Source: [Pseudomonas] carboxydohydrogena (GTDB lineage Bacteria; Pseudomonadota; Alphaproteobacteria; Rhizobiales; Xanthobacteraceae). From it: DNA of 64,000 nt. The stretch spans positions 2,602,501-2,666,500 of the forward strand of contig NZ_CP113162.1 of NCBI RefSeq assembly GCF_029030725.1, read 5' to 3'. The notes under the pieces are model-generated. The model was not told where the DNA came from and ran no database searches. It saw only the letters and a list, made by a program, of their open reading frames with translations. The position numbers and the translations under genes are program-made. Position 1 is the first letter of the stretch. Every line of letters begins with the position of its first letter. Below are positions 17,215 through 26,642 of this stretch, piece by piece.

Positions 17215-17955
17215 TCAAAAAAGCGACATCAGGCCGCGGACGACAACCAGCAAACCGGCTGTAGCGACACAGATTGTTGATACGCTTCGGTATCGTTTCC
17301 CATCGATACGCACGAAGAGATGCGTGCCGATCGCTTGGCCCAGCAAGAGACCCGGTACGGTCAGGGCCGCGATCATCACACTTTCCTTGTTTACGATGCC
17401 GTGGATTGCTCCGAACACCAGGCTCGTCGTTCCAAGCAGAAGAAAAATGAAAGACAAGGTCGCGCGACAGCGCGCAGCGTTCCACGATGAGGACAGGATA
17501 AGCAGAATGATCGGCGGCCCTGCCATTGCCACGGCGCCTTGCATCAATCCGCTCAAAGCTCCCGCTCCCACCAATTCATACGATTTCGGATCACGGTCGA
17601 GCTTCGGTCCCAGCGCCAGCGCCACCGTCGAAAAAACGACGGCTCCCCCGACAATCAGCCGCATGACATCGGCTGGCAAAGCGCCAAGGAGAAAAACTCC
17701 GGGAATCAAGGCAGGCATTCCACCGAGCCATGCAATCGTTGCTGCTCTAAAATTCGTATCGTCCCAGTCACGCACTACTGTTGGCAGCCCCGACGGGATT
17801 TGAAGAAGAGTGGCAACGGGGACTGCGACTGCCGGCGGGTAGACCAAAGCAAGCAGCGGCGTTGCGACAATGGCGAAGCCAAATCCTGTCAATCCGCGCA
17901 CGAATGATGCCACTGCGACAGCCAGCACCGCTCCTGACAAGGCGAACCAGTCCAC
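17215..17955 (-). CDS. TauE/SafE-family permease
   Basis: A 246-residue membrane protein with seven to eight hydrophobic segments and the family motif SFVRGLTGFGFAIVATPLLAL (residues 17-37, shown in part by GLTGFG) repeated in weaker form in the second half (AGPPIILLIL). TauE/SafE members export sulfite, sulfoacetate or other organic anions. The start codon is GTG. Within this cluster it may export an end product or import a substrate anion. The gene overlaps nothing and lies 12 bp from the GST gene. Confidence 0.85.
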   Translation of the reverse strand: MDWFALSGAVLAVAVASFVRGLTGFGFAIVATPLLALVYPPAVAVPVATLLQIPSGLPTVVRDWDDTNFRAATIAWLGGMPALIPGVFLLGALPADVMRLIVGGAVVFSTVALALGPKLDRDPKSYELVGAGALSGLMQGAVAMAGPPIILLILSSSWNAARCRATLSFIFLLLGTTSLVFGAIHGIVNKESVMIAALTVPGLLLGQAIGTHLFVRIDGKRYRSVSTICVATAGLLVVVRGLMSLF

Positions 17956-17967
17956 GACGCACTCGCC

Positions 17968-18585
17968 TTAAGGTTTTCCGATTGCAACAAAGGTCCTGAA
18001 CCCAGGCCGATCCGCCAATGCCGCATGATAAGCCGCAACACGGTCTGCAAGTGCGGACGCTCCGAGCAGCGAAACGTACCGATGCAACATGACACCGACA
18101 CAGATGTCGCCGGCCGTTATTTCGGACCCGCCAAGGAGGCCATGATCCGGTAGGCTGCTTGCGAGAACCCCATTCAACAGTTTGTTCGCGGCCGCTGTAT
18201 TATCTTCGACAATTTTTTCGTTTCGCTTGTCGCCAAGCTTCGCGATCTGATTGAACAGAGCCTGCATATGAGGATTTAGAGATGCCAGTTGCCAGTCCAT
18301 CCACTGGGAAATTCGCGCGGCAGTCGCGGCGTCCCGGCCACAAAAACCTTCATTCGGCGTAACGGCAGCCAGATAACGGATGATCGTGTTCGATTCCCAG
18401 ATCACGGTTTCACCGTCGACGAGCGTGGGAACAAGTCCGTTAGGATTCATTTTCCGGTATTCCGGCGTATCGGTCTTTCCGAACGGGCCACCGAAATCTT
18501 CCCGCCCGACGCTCGTACCGAGCTCGAATACAGCCCACAGCACTTTGCGCACATTCAGCGAGTCCGCCCGTCCCAGCAGCTTCAT
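17968..18585 (-). CDS. Glutathione S-transferase-like protein
   Basis: A 205-residue protein with the two GST domains: a thioredoxin-like N-terminus (LLGRADSLNVRKVLWAVFEL, with NPNGLVPTLVDGETVIWES carrying the cis-Pro and the glutathione-gamma-glutamyl contact) and an all-helical C-terminus from about residue 88. Such enzymes in catabolic clusters open ethers or epoxides, remove halide or isomerise. It lies between the TauE and Rieske genes in the same transcription direction. Confidence 0.87.
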   Translation of the reverse strand: MKLLGRADSLNVRKVLWAVFELGTSVGREDFGGPFGKTDTPEYRKMNPNGLVPTLVDGETVIWESNTIIRYLAAVTPNEGFCGRDAATAARISQWMDWQLASLNPHMQALFNQIAKLGDKRNEKIVEDNTAAANKLLNGVLASSLPDHGLLGGSEITAGDICVGVMLHRYVSLLGASALADRVAAYHAALADRPGFRTFVAIGKP

Positions 18586-18630
18586 GGTCGTTTCCTTGTT
18601 TTCAAACTTTTTGGCTGAGAGCCATTTTGT

Positions 18631-18951
18631 TTATGCACGAATGAACCATTCGCCATCGGTGTGACGCAGCTCGAATATTTCCAGCGGAAGTTCTGCGATG
18701 CCGACTTCCTCGCCAGTACGGATGTCCCACTGCCAGAAATGCAATGGACACGTCAGGATCGTCCCTTCCACCGAGCCTTCCGCAAGGGGGGTATCTTGAT
18801 GGGGGCAATCGGCACAGACGGCGTGGATTTTTCCTTCTGCATGGATCAGCAAGACGATCTTGCCGGTCGGCAGTGTCACTTCCCGCCGCTCGCCGTCCTC
18901 CAGGTCATCGAGAGGCCCCAGGGGCAGCCAGGTATCAGCCGAAACGGTCAT
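18631..18951 (-). CDS. Rieske [2Fe-2S] ferredoxin
   Basis: A 106-residue soluble Rieske protein. The cluster ligands are Cys and His in CADCPHQD and in CPLHFWQWD. The size and lack of a membrane anchor match the ferredoxin components of ring-hydroxylating or similar oxygenases. It overlaps the reductase gene by 17 bp, so translation is coupled. A second Rieske ferredoxin (19981-20346) flanks the reductase on the other side. No oxygenase catalytic subunit is present. Confidence 0.92.
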   Translation of the reverse strand: MTVSADTWLPLGPLDDLEDGERREVTLPTGKIVLLIHAEGKIHAVCADCPHQDTPLAEGSVEGTILTCPLHFWQWDIRTGEEVGIAELPLEIFELRHTDGEWFIRA

Positions 18952-19984
18952 AACGAATCTCTGTCGGGCTAACTTTGCACTCGGTGATCAGGGCACGCAT
19001 GGTCGCGTCCACCATCGGCGGCGGGCCGCCAACGAAGAACAAAGGTTTTTGCGTGCCAGCCGTCCCGACGTTTCGAACATGAGCGCGCGCAACCTCATGG
19101 ACGGGACCAAACGCGAATTGCAGCAGCGGATATTGTGCCGCGACGGATTCGGCATTCGAAACATCTGAAAATGCCACGCTCGCCTGAAATTTTCCGTCCG
19201 ACTGCTCGACAAATTTCGACAGATCGTCGAGCAGATAACTCGCATCGGGATGGCGCAAACCGAAGAAAAGATGCGAGGGGTGCCGCTCAAAATGGCCGGC
19301 GGCGAGGGCATGGCGAATGATCGCAAGCATCCCTGCGATACCCGAACCTCCGGCCACGGCGATAAAGGGACGCTGCTCGGACGCTGTGAACGTGGCACGG
19401 CCAAGGGGGCCGAACACCTCAACCTCCTCATCACATTCGCCCTCGAATATGTACGGCGTGAACATCCCTTGCTGATTGCGTCGGATAAGAAGGCACAGGC
19501 GCGACTCTGCCGGCTCATGACTGATCATCGAGTAGGCGCGCGGCCCTTCAATTCCGGGAATAGACAGCAAAACGAACTGCCCGGGTTGATAACTCATGGG
19601 CTCTTTGAGAAACACATCGAACAGCCCGACGTCGGACGTCAACATACGATTAAGCGTCAGCCGCCCGCTTCTGATTGCGCAGGGCGGTTGGCAGGGAGCG
19701 AGAAACGCAGAACTCAGTTTGACCTGAAGCGGGCTTGTTGCCGCTGTCTGACACAGCAGAACCTCTCCCGAACGCCGGCACACTTTCGCGCCGGGCGCCT
19801 GCGGCCAGAGATTGTCGACCGTCCCCGTCATGATCGACGCCTTGCAGTTGCCGCAGGTCCCTGTGCCGCATTCATGCGGCAGACCGATCCCCTTCATCAG
19901 GCCCGCATGGAGAAGCCGTTGGTCCGGTTCGACTGTGAAGGCTACTCGCTCGCCCTTTCGATCAACGACCTCTACCAGCATCAT
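18935..19984 (-). CDS. Oxygenase-type ferredoxin reductase (2Fe-2S, FAD, NAD)
   Basis: A 349-residue electron-transfer flavoprotein. The N-terminal plant-type ferredoxin domain has ECGTGTCGNCKASIM (residues 38-52) and a fourth Cys in VLLCQTAA. The FAD region shows GPRAYSMIS, and the NAD domain AVAGGSGIAGML and FFVGGPPPMVD. This order (ferredoxin-FAD-NAD) is that of class IB reductases such as BenC and XylZ. It should take electrons from NADH to one or both neighbouring Rieske ferredoxins. It overlaps both of their genes by a few bases, so the three are a unit. Confidence 0.92.
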   Translation of the reverse strand: MMLVEVVDRKGERVAFTVEPDQRLLHAGLMKGIGLPHECGTGTCGNCKASIMTGTVDNLWPQAPGAKVCRRSGEVLLCQTAATSPLQVKLSSAFLAPCQPPCAIRSGRLTLNRMLTSDVGLFDVFLKEPMSYQPGQFVLLSIPGIEGPRAYSMISHEPAESRLCLLIRRNQQGMFTPYIFEGECDEEVEVFGPLGRATFTASEQRPFIAVAGGSGIAGMLAIIRHALAAGHFERHPSHLFFGLRHPDASYLLDDLSKFVEQSDGKFQASVAFSDVSNAESVAAQYPLLQFAFGPVHEVARAHVRNVGTAGTQKPLFFVGGPPPMVDATMRALITECKVSPTEIRYDRFG

Positions 19985-20346
19985 GTGGTGACCACGACCT
20001 GATTGTCTTCGACGTGGACATCGTAGAAATGCAGCTTCATTGGCAGCCCGGTTTCATCCTTCACCGTTGGCAGTCCGTCGACCAGCGAAAACTCAAACCC
20101 GTGCCACGGACAACGCAGCGTCTCGCCGTAATTGCAGAATGTCATTTCATTGACGGCGTCGCTCTCGGTCGTGCCGGAGATGCAGCCATGCTCAAGCTCG
20201 GCGCCCTGATGCGGACAACGTCCTGACACCGCCCGGATTTCTCCAGACGGCAATTTGGAGAGGATAATGGGAGAACGGCCAATCTTGGCTGGAACGATCT
20301 TGCCAATTTCGAGCTCTGAAACGTCACAGATAACATGCTTGGCCAT
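19981..20346 (-). CDS. Second Rieske [2Fe-2S] protein
   Basis: A 121-residue Rieske protein with ligands in GRCPHQGAELEHG and CPWHGFEFS. The CPWHG form is closer to oxygenase-domain Rieske centres and small Rieske subunits than the CPLHFW form of the downstream ferredoxin. An insert between the two motifs (SGTTESDAVNEMTFC) is longer than in simple ferredoxins. It overlaps the reductase start by four bases and follows the amidohydrolase gene by three, so all four genes are translated from one message. Confidence 0.9.
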   Translation of the reverse strand: MAKHVICDVSELEIGKIVPAKIGRSPIILSKLPSGEIRAVSGRCPHQGAELEHGCISGTTESDAVNEMTFCNYGETLRCPWHGFEFSLVDGLPTVKDETGLPMKLHFYDVHVEDNQVVVTT

Positions 20347-20349
20347 GAC

Positions 20350-21453
<1,104 letters not shown>

Positions 21454-21457
21454 TTAT

Positions 21458-23008
21458 TCAATTTGAATTGGCCACTGCTGCTTCCGTCATCTTCATCTCG
21501 GAACGTTTGCCGTTTGAAGAGCGGAGAATCATCATCTTCACCGCCGGAAACACCAGAGACAGCAACGCAAGGAACATCAGCGTTGCGCTGATTGGCGACC
21601 GGAAAAACATCGTCCAGTCGTCGTGGTACGTGATCATGCTGCGCGTGAATGAATCCTCGGCGATCGGGCCGAGAATGGAGCCGAGTACCATTGGAGCCAC
21701 CGGTAGTTTGACCCGCTCCATGATCCAGGCGAGCACGCCAAAAATCACGACGACCCAGAGATCGGACATGCTGTTGCGGTCAGCGAAGGCGCCGATCAGC
21801 GCGAACATCGCGATAATCGCGATCAGGATTCCCGGCGGCACCTTGAGCACCTTGATGATCAGCCGGATCCAGACGAACCCCAACAGGCACATGCCGACCA
21901 CCGAGACAAACATGGATGCCAGGATGGTGTAGACGGTCAGGGCAGATTCCGGATTCTTCAGCATGAAAGGTCCGGGCTGCACGCCGTGCAGCAGGAACGC
22001 CGCAAGGATCACCGCTGTTGCACCGCTGCCCGGCAGGCCTAGCGTCAACAGCGGCACCATGTGGCCCGCCACCGATGCCGTCGATGCGATCTGCGGCGCG
22101 ACAATGCCTTCCGGAATGCCGGTGCCGATCTGCCGACCCCGTTTTCCGTATTGGCGTTCAACACCATAGGACACGAAGGAAGAGATCGTCGCACCCGCGC
22201 CTGGAATGAGGCCGAGCAACGTGCCGATCGTGGTGCTACGCGCGAGAGTTGCGCGCAGCCCCCACAATTCGGACCATGACGGCAAACTGGTTGCTGTGCT
22301 GCTTGCTCCCGGAAGCGATACGGACTTCGAGCCTTGCCCGATTTTGTCGAGTATCTCGCCAAAACCATACATGCCGACCAGTACCATTACGAACGGCACG
22401 CCGTTGATGAGCACATCCGAACCGAAAGTGAATCGCTCTGCGCCGTAGGTGGCGTCGACACCAATTGTTGAAACCAGCAGGCCGATACACATGCTGATCA
22501 GGGCATTCGGGAGAGACTTTCCCGCCAACGCGACCACGGTCGTCAAACCAAAGAAGACGGCTGCAAAATATTCCGGCGCACCAAAACTCAAAGCAACCTT
22601 GCTGAGTGGACCGGCAAGACTGACCATCACCGCCGATGACACCAATCCGCCAGTGAGCGCCGCGACCAGCGCCCAGCCGAGCGCCTTCGCAGCATCACCC
22701 CGCATCGTCATGCTCCAGCCGTCCCACAGCAGCGGGACGTCCATCGGCTCACCAGGAATTTTGTAAAGAATCGCCGTGTAACAGCCCGCATAAGTGCCGG
22801 ACATATAGATGGCGGTGAGCAGAATGATCGAGGTTTCAAGGTTCATCGAATAAGTGAATGGCAGCGCGAGCACGACGCCCATGACAAGACCGAGACCGGG
22901 CAGCACGGATACAGCCATGCCCACGCACAGGCCGATCACCAGCGCAACCATGTCCTGCCATTTGAAGACTTCGGCGAAGCCCGCAATCAGAAGGTGAAAG
23001 GTATCCAT
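21458..23008 (-). CDS. Tripartite tricarboxylate transporter, large permease (TctA family)
   Basis: A 516-residue permease with about 12 membrane segments. The family blocks are clear: VGLCVGMAVSVLPGLG near residue 27, AIYMSGTYAGCYTAILYKIPG, the second-half repeat GLIPGAGATISSFVSYGVE and LTLGLPGSGATAV. The family uses a periplasmic binding protein and a small TctB subunit to import di- and tricarboxylates and aromatic acids. It lies 11 bp from tctB and just upstream of the amidohydrolase. Confidence 0.93.
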   Translation of the reverse strand: MDTFHLLIAGFAEVFKWQDMVALVIGLCVGMAVSVLPGLGLVMGVVLALPFTYSMNLETSIILLTAIYMSGTYAGCYTAILYKIPGEPMDVPLLWDGWSMTMRGDAAKALGWALVAALTGGLVSSAVMVSLAGPLSKVALSFGAPEYFAAVFFGLTTVVALAGKSLPNALISMCIGLLVSTIGVDATYGAERFTFGSDVLINGVPFVMVLVGMYGFGEILDKIGQGSKSVSLPGASSTATSLPSWSELWGLRATLARSTTIGTLLGLIPGAGATISSFVSYGVERQYGKRGRQIGTGIPEGIVAPQIASTASVAGHMVPLLTLGLPGSGATAVILAAFLLHGVQPGPFMLKNPESALTVYTILASMFVSVVGMCLLGFVWIRLIIKVLKVPPGILIAIIAMFALIGAFADRNSMSDLWVVVIFGVLAWIMERVKLPVAPMVLGSILGPIAEDSFTRSMITYHDDWTMFFRSPISATLMFLALLSLVFPAVKMMILRSSNGKRSEMKMTEAAVANSN

Positions 23009-23018
23009 TCGACTGTCC

Positions 23019-23624
23019 TCAGTTAGCGCCGACGAGCGTCATGACGATCAGGGATATTTTGGCGAATGGCCCCTTCCCGAGTGGCAGGGCGACATAGACC
23101 AGCTTCATGAAGAAGAATGAGAATGCGAAGCTGATGATCAGGGACAGCGACGCAAGAAGAGCCGGTTTGCGAACTCCGCCGATCCGCATCACCGCAGCGA
23201 GATACATGATGGTTGCAACGAAGAAACCGACGAGGTCGAATAACAGCAGATAACCGACCGTTGCCGCCGTTGCAGCTACAACCAGCAGCGGATGAGCTTC
23301 CATCCGCTGCGAGAATCCTTCGTCAGCCAGATCATCCTCACCAGCAACAACGGAGCGAGGCCTGACAGACACGACAATTCTTCGCAAGATCTCGAATACG
23401 CAGACAGCAATCAGCAACCCGATAATGATCTTGGGCCATCGCTCCGGTCCCATTTGACCGGAAATTTCGGTGTAAGAAATTTCGGAGGCGACGTGATAGA
23501 AAAAGATCGCGGCGCCGACGATGAGAACGTAAGGCCCGAGTTCACGGAGCCATTTCAGCGGAGACACAGGAGCGCCGGATGCGGCGCCCCCATGCGGCTT
23601 GTTAGACATTGCGTCATCAGACAT
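23019..23624 (-). CDS. Tripartite tricarboxylate transporter, small permease (TctB family)
   Basis: About 201 residues with four membrane segments (near 30-45, 64-85, 112-130 and 150-190), the size and layout of TctB. The ATG at 23624 (MSDDAMSNKPHGG) is chosen because it clears the end of the binding-protein gene by 14 bp. The open frame continues upstream into that gene. It works with the TctA-type permease next to it. Confidence 0.85.
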   Translation of the reverse strand: MSDDAMSNKPHGGAASGAPVSPLKWLRELGPYVLIVGAAIFFYHVASEISYTEISGQMGPERWPKIIIGLLIAVCVFEILRRIVVSVRPRSVVAGEDDLADEGFSQRMEAHPLLVVAATAATVGYLLLFDLVGFFVATIMYLAAVMRIGGVRKPALLASLSLIISFAFSFFFMKLVYVALPLGKGPFAKISLIVMTLVGAN

Positions 23625-23638
23625 GGCTGCGGACACTA

Positions 23639-24605
23639 TTACTTGGCAGCAGCAGTGGCGGAGTTGGATTGCGACAGCGCACTCGCTTCGCTCAGCCAAT
23701 CCTTCATGAACTTCACGCTGTCTTCAGAGCCGATGAAGCTGTCGGCTTCGGCGTACTGCAACTTAAGATAGTCGCGATACTCCTTGGCTTGCGCGACCTT
23801 GGCCAGCGCAGCGGACAAGGTCTTCACGACAGCAGGATCGGTGCCGGAACGGACGACGATGACCCGGAATTGCGGAAGAAAAACCTTGTAGCCAAGCTTG
23901 CCTGTGTAGGCGACGTCCTCAAATCCCGTGACCGGTTTCTTGCTGAAGAACAGCACAGGCTTGAGCTGATTGCCGTCAAGGAAGCTGCGGATGTCGCCAG
24001 CTTGCTCGTAGAGCAGATCGCTTTGTCCGCCGACAACCGACGCATAACGCATACCCGGCTCGGCAAACCCGACGCTCTGAAATTTCATACCCATGTTCTT
24101 GAAGAAGTTGACCGACATGTCGTCAGGGCTGCCATAGCCCGTGACTGCCATGCGCAATTCCTTGTCCGTAACGGCCTTCTTCACGTCATCCCAGGTCTGC
24201 AACGGGCCGGTCGCGCTCGAAAAAAAAACCCGACGACTGTTGGATCATCACTGCAAGCGGGGTGATCTGCTCGAGCTTGAAGCGGGAGTTCTTCGCGGCG
24301 AAAAGAGCGAAGGTGTCTCCGGTCATCACCTCGATGGTGTAGCCGTCCGCCGGCGAGGTCACGATTTTGGTCAGGCCGGTTTGCCCGGTCGCGCCCGGCA
24401 TATTCACCACCGGCACAGATGTCTTCAGCTCAGGTTCGAGCAATCGGCTCACGATGCGTGCGACCTGGTCGGCGCCACCGCCAGCCCCCCAAGGCACAAT
24501 GAACGTGATCGGGCGGGACGGATAATCGGCAGCCACGGATGCCGTCGGCGAACCGAGCGTGGCCGCAGCCAAACCCAGAGCGAAAGCCAGAGAAAGACCT
24601 CGCAT
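23639..24605 (-). pseudogene. Tripartite transporter binding protein (TctC/Bug), frameshifted
   Basis: The two halves of a Bug-family binding protein lie in different frames. The first (24605 to about 24220) begins MRGLSLAFALGLAAATLGS, a Sec signal, and continues YPSRPITFIVPWGAGGGADQVAR, the classic Bug motif, to GFFF. The second continues LQTWDDVKKAV and ends at SATAAAK. The break falls in a run of nine A on the plus strand (24220-24228). Removing one base joins the frames as GFFSSATGPLQTWDD. Both halves are otherwise intact and well conserved, so the lesion is recent, a sequencing error or a slippage site. If real and not corrected, the importer lacks its receptor. The ATG follows AGGGAG. 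Confidence 0.85.
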
Positions 24606-24673
24606 TTGCGTACTCCCTGATTTGTTTAGGTTTTTTTGAAAGGCATTTTGCCGTTTTTGATCTCGATCAAAAC

Positions 24674-24738
24674 TTGACAGTAAATCCCTGGGAAGTCTAC
24701 AAAAAAATGGTACGATTTTTTTAAGAAAATGGAACGAT
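24674..24738 (+). promoter_or_regulatory. Promoter with repeated operator for the MLE-type gene
   Basis: TTGACA at 24674-24679 and TACAAA at 24698-24703 (18-bp spacer) form a plausible sigma-70 promoter towards the enolase-superfamily gene. Two direct repeats, AAAATGGTACGAT at 24704-24716 and AAAATGGAACGAT at 24726-24738, follow it at a 22-bp interval. They resemble half-sites of IclR-type operators, and an iclR-family gene lies downstream. They would cover the transcription start. Confidence 0.5.
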
Positions 24739-24741
24739 GAA

Positions 24742-25833
24742 ATGATGTCTGGAAGCCTTCCAAATTCCAAAATCGCCCTAGCCACCGCTAAATTGCGGCT
24801 TCCGCTCACGGTCCCGTACCGACTTGCGTTCGGGGAACAGACCCATTTCGACGTGCTGCTAGTCGCTGTTCTCAGCGACAGCGGTATCGGCTGGGGTGAA
24901 GCGACGATCCTCCCCGGCTACACTGACGAAACGATCGAGGAAGGCTGGTCGCTGGCGAAAGACCTGACCGATCGCTGCAAGACGACCGACGAACTTGTCT
25001 CGGTGTGCGATGAAATGCTGGACAGCGCCCCGTTCACCGCGACGGCATTCCTGACCGCGCTCGATTGGCTGGCTGACAACCCTATTCTGCAACGTAGCGG
25101 CCGCTTCGAATTGCTCGGCACCGTCAACGGCAAGGCCAACGATCGCGACAAACTCGAACAGGAAATCGAAACGCTGCTCGGCCGTGGCTACAAAACGCTC
25201 AAGGTCAAAATCGGCTGGGAGCCGGAAGCGGACCTGAAGCAGGTTGAGGTGATCCGCCAAATCGTGAGCGGGCGGGCAAAATTGCGTATCGACGGAAATC
25301 AGGGCTATGGTCGAGATCAGGCGATCCATTTTCTGAGTCGGCTCGAACCGCACGACATCGAGCTTGTCGAACAGCCTTGCGCAGCCGAAGACTGGGACGC
25401 AGCGGCAGCCATCTCGAAGATCAGCAAAGTGCCACTCATGCTCGACGAATCGATATACACCTTGAGCGACATAGACCGGGCAGCCGATCTGAAATGCGCC
25501 GATTACATTAAGCTCAAACTCATGAAACTGGGCCGGCTGAATACATTGAAAAGCGGTCTTCAGCAGATTTCGGATCGCGGCATGACAGCCGTTCTCGGAA
25601 ACGGCGTTGCGACAGACCTCGGCTGCTGGATGGAGCTTTGCGTGGCACTTGGCAACGTGAAGACAGCCGGTGAAATGAACGGCTTTCTCAAAACCCCCGT
25701 TCAACTCCTTGAGCCGGTTCTGAAATGCGATGGAGCATCCGTCATTCTCGATGGAAGCATGCCGAAGATTAACTTAGATGCTGTGAAAAAACATGCCACC
25801 GATCGCGTCGGTGCATGGAAGGAATTGGACTAG
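24742..25833 (+). CDS. Mandelate racemase/muconate lactonizing-type enzyme
   Basis: A 363-residue enolase-superfamily member. The barrel motifs KTLKVKIGWE (a KxK base), LRIDGNQGY, ELVEQPCA and MLDESIY give the catalytic lysine and the three acidic metal ligands, and IKLKLMKLGRL carries the second-half lysine pair of the MLE and dipeptide-epimerase branch. It catalyses an alpha-proton abstraction, for example cycloisomerisation of a muconate or epimerisation. It is divergent from the transporter and Rieske genes and stands first in a plus-strand unit with the IclR and LysR genes. Confidence 0.88.
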   Translation: MMSGSLPNSKIALATAKLRLPLTVPYRLAFGEQTHFDVLLVAVLSDSGIGWGEATILPGYTDETIEEGWSLAKDLTDRCKTTDELVSVCDEMLDSAPFTATAFLTALDWLADNPILQRSGRFELLGTVNGKANDRDKLEQEIETLLGRGYKTLKVKIGWEPEADLKQVEVIRQIVSGRAKLRIDGNQGYGRDQAIHFLSRLEPHDIELVEQPCAAEDWDAAAAISKISKVPLMLDESIYTLSDIDRAADLKCADYIKLKLMKLGRLNTLKSGLQQISDRGMTAVLGNGVATDLGCWMELCVALGNVKTAGEMNGFLKTPVQLLEPVLKCDGASVILDGSMPKINLDAVKKHATDRVGAWKELD

Positions 25834-25860
25834 CGTACCAGCTAACGGCTAAGACGATTT

Positions 25861-26640
25861 ATGGCGACAAAAGAGAGCGATGAGACCGACAGCAAGATGA
25901 CCGCGGTTCAAAAAGCCGCGCGTCTGCTTCAGGCCATTGCATCTGCCGAAGAACCGATGTCGCTCGCCGAACTTTCAGACCAGACGGAGATGCCAAAGCC
26001 ATCGGTTCATCGCCTGTTGCTACAGCTTGAGGATGTCGGATTTGTCCAGCGCGATCTCAGCGGCAAGGGCTTCACGGTAGGCGCATCGTGGCTGCGCCTC
26101 TCGGTCGACGCTCTCGCGTCACAGGCGCGCCAGCCGATCGTGCGCGGCATTATGCAAAAGCTCGTCGATCAGGTGAAGGAGTCCTGCAACCTCTCGGTTT
26201 TACAAAATCACGAAGTCCTCTACCTTGAGCGTGTGGAATGCGATTGGCCGCTGCGCATGCAGTTGCAATCCGGTTCTCGCGTCCCCATCCATGCCACGGC
26301 CTCGGGCAAGCTGCTGATCGCCCAGATGTCGGAGAAAAACCGGCGGGCGCTTCTCAACAGTATTCACCGCGAGAAATTCACCGAAACAACCATCGTCGAT
26401 CTGGATGAGATGGAGGAGGAATGCCGTACCATCCGGAAATACGACCTGTCGATGAACCGGGAAGAATATCACCGCGGGCTTATAGGCGTTTCGGTGCCGT
26501 TACGTCGCTCGGATAACACAGTGATCGCCACTCTTTCGATCCATGCGCCCAGCTTCAGAATGTCCGTGGAGACAGCGCTGAGTTATGCGCCTCTTTTAAA
26601 GAAAGCGGCGAAGGAAATCGTCACCGAGCTCGGGCTCTAG
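25861..26640 (+). CDS. IclR-family regulator
   Basis: A 259-residue regulator. The winged helix-turn-helix is near residues 15-75 (ALAxLSDQTEMPKPSVHRLL-type helix, seen as MPKPSVHRLLLQL). The effector domain (about 90-255) has the conserved SGSRVPIHATASGKLLIA and YDLSMNREEYHRGLIGVSVP blocks. The family usually senses an aromatic or small organic acid. Its position between the two divergent catabolic units and the repeats at 24704-24738 make it the likely local regulator. Confidence 0.92.
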   Translation: MATKESDETDSKMTAVQKAARLLQAIASAEEPMSLAELSDQTEMPKPSVHRLLLQLEDVGFVQRDLSGKGFTVGASWLRLSVDALASQARQPIVRGIMQKLVDQVKESCNLSVLQNHEVLYLERVECDWPLRMQLQSGSRVPIHATASGKLLIAQMSEKNRRALLNSIHREKFTETTIVDLDEMEEECRTIRKYDLSMNREEYHRGLIGVSVPLRRSDNTVIATLSIHAPSFRMSVETALSYAPLLKKAAKEIVTELGL

Positions 26641-26642
26641 CA

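Noticed and set aside
18631-20346. Either Rieske protein as a complete ring-hydroxylating oxygenase
   Set aside because: At 106 and 121 residues they contain only the Rieske domain, with no catalytic mononuclear iron domain.
23639-24605. Two independent genes for the halves of the binding protein
   Set aside because: The halves join exactly into one Bug-family protein by removing one base of a nine-base run.
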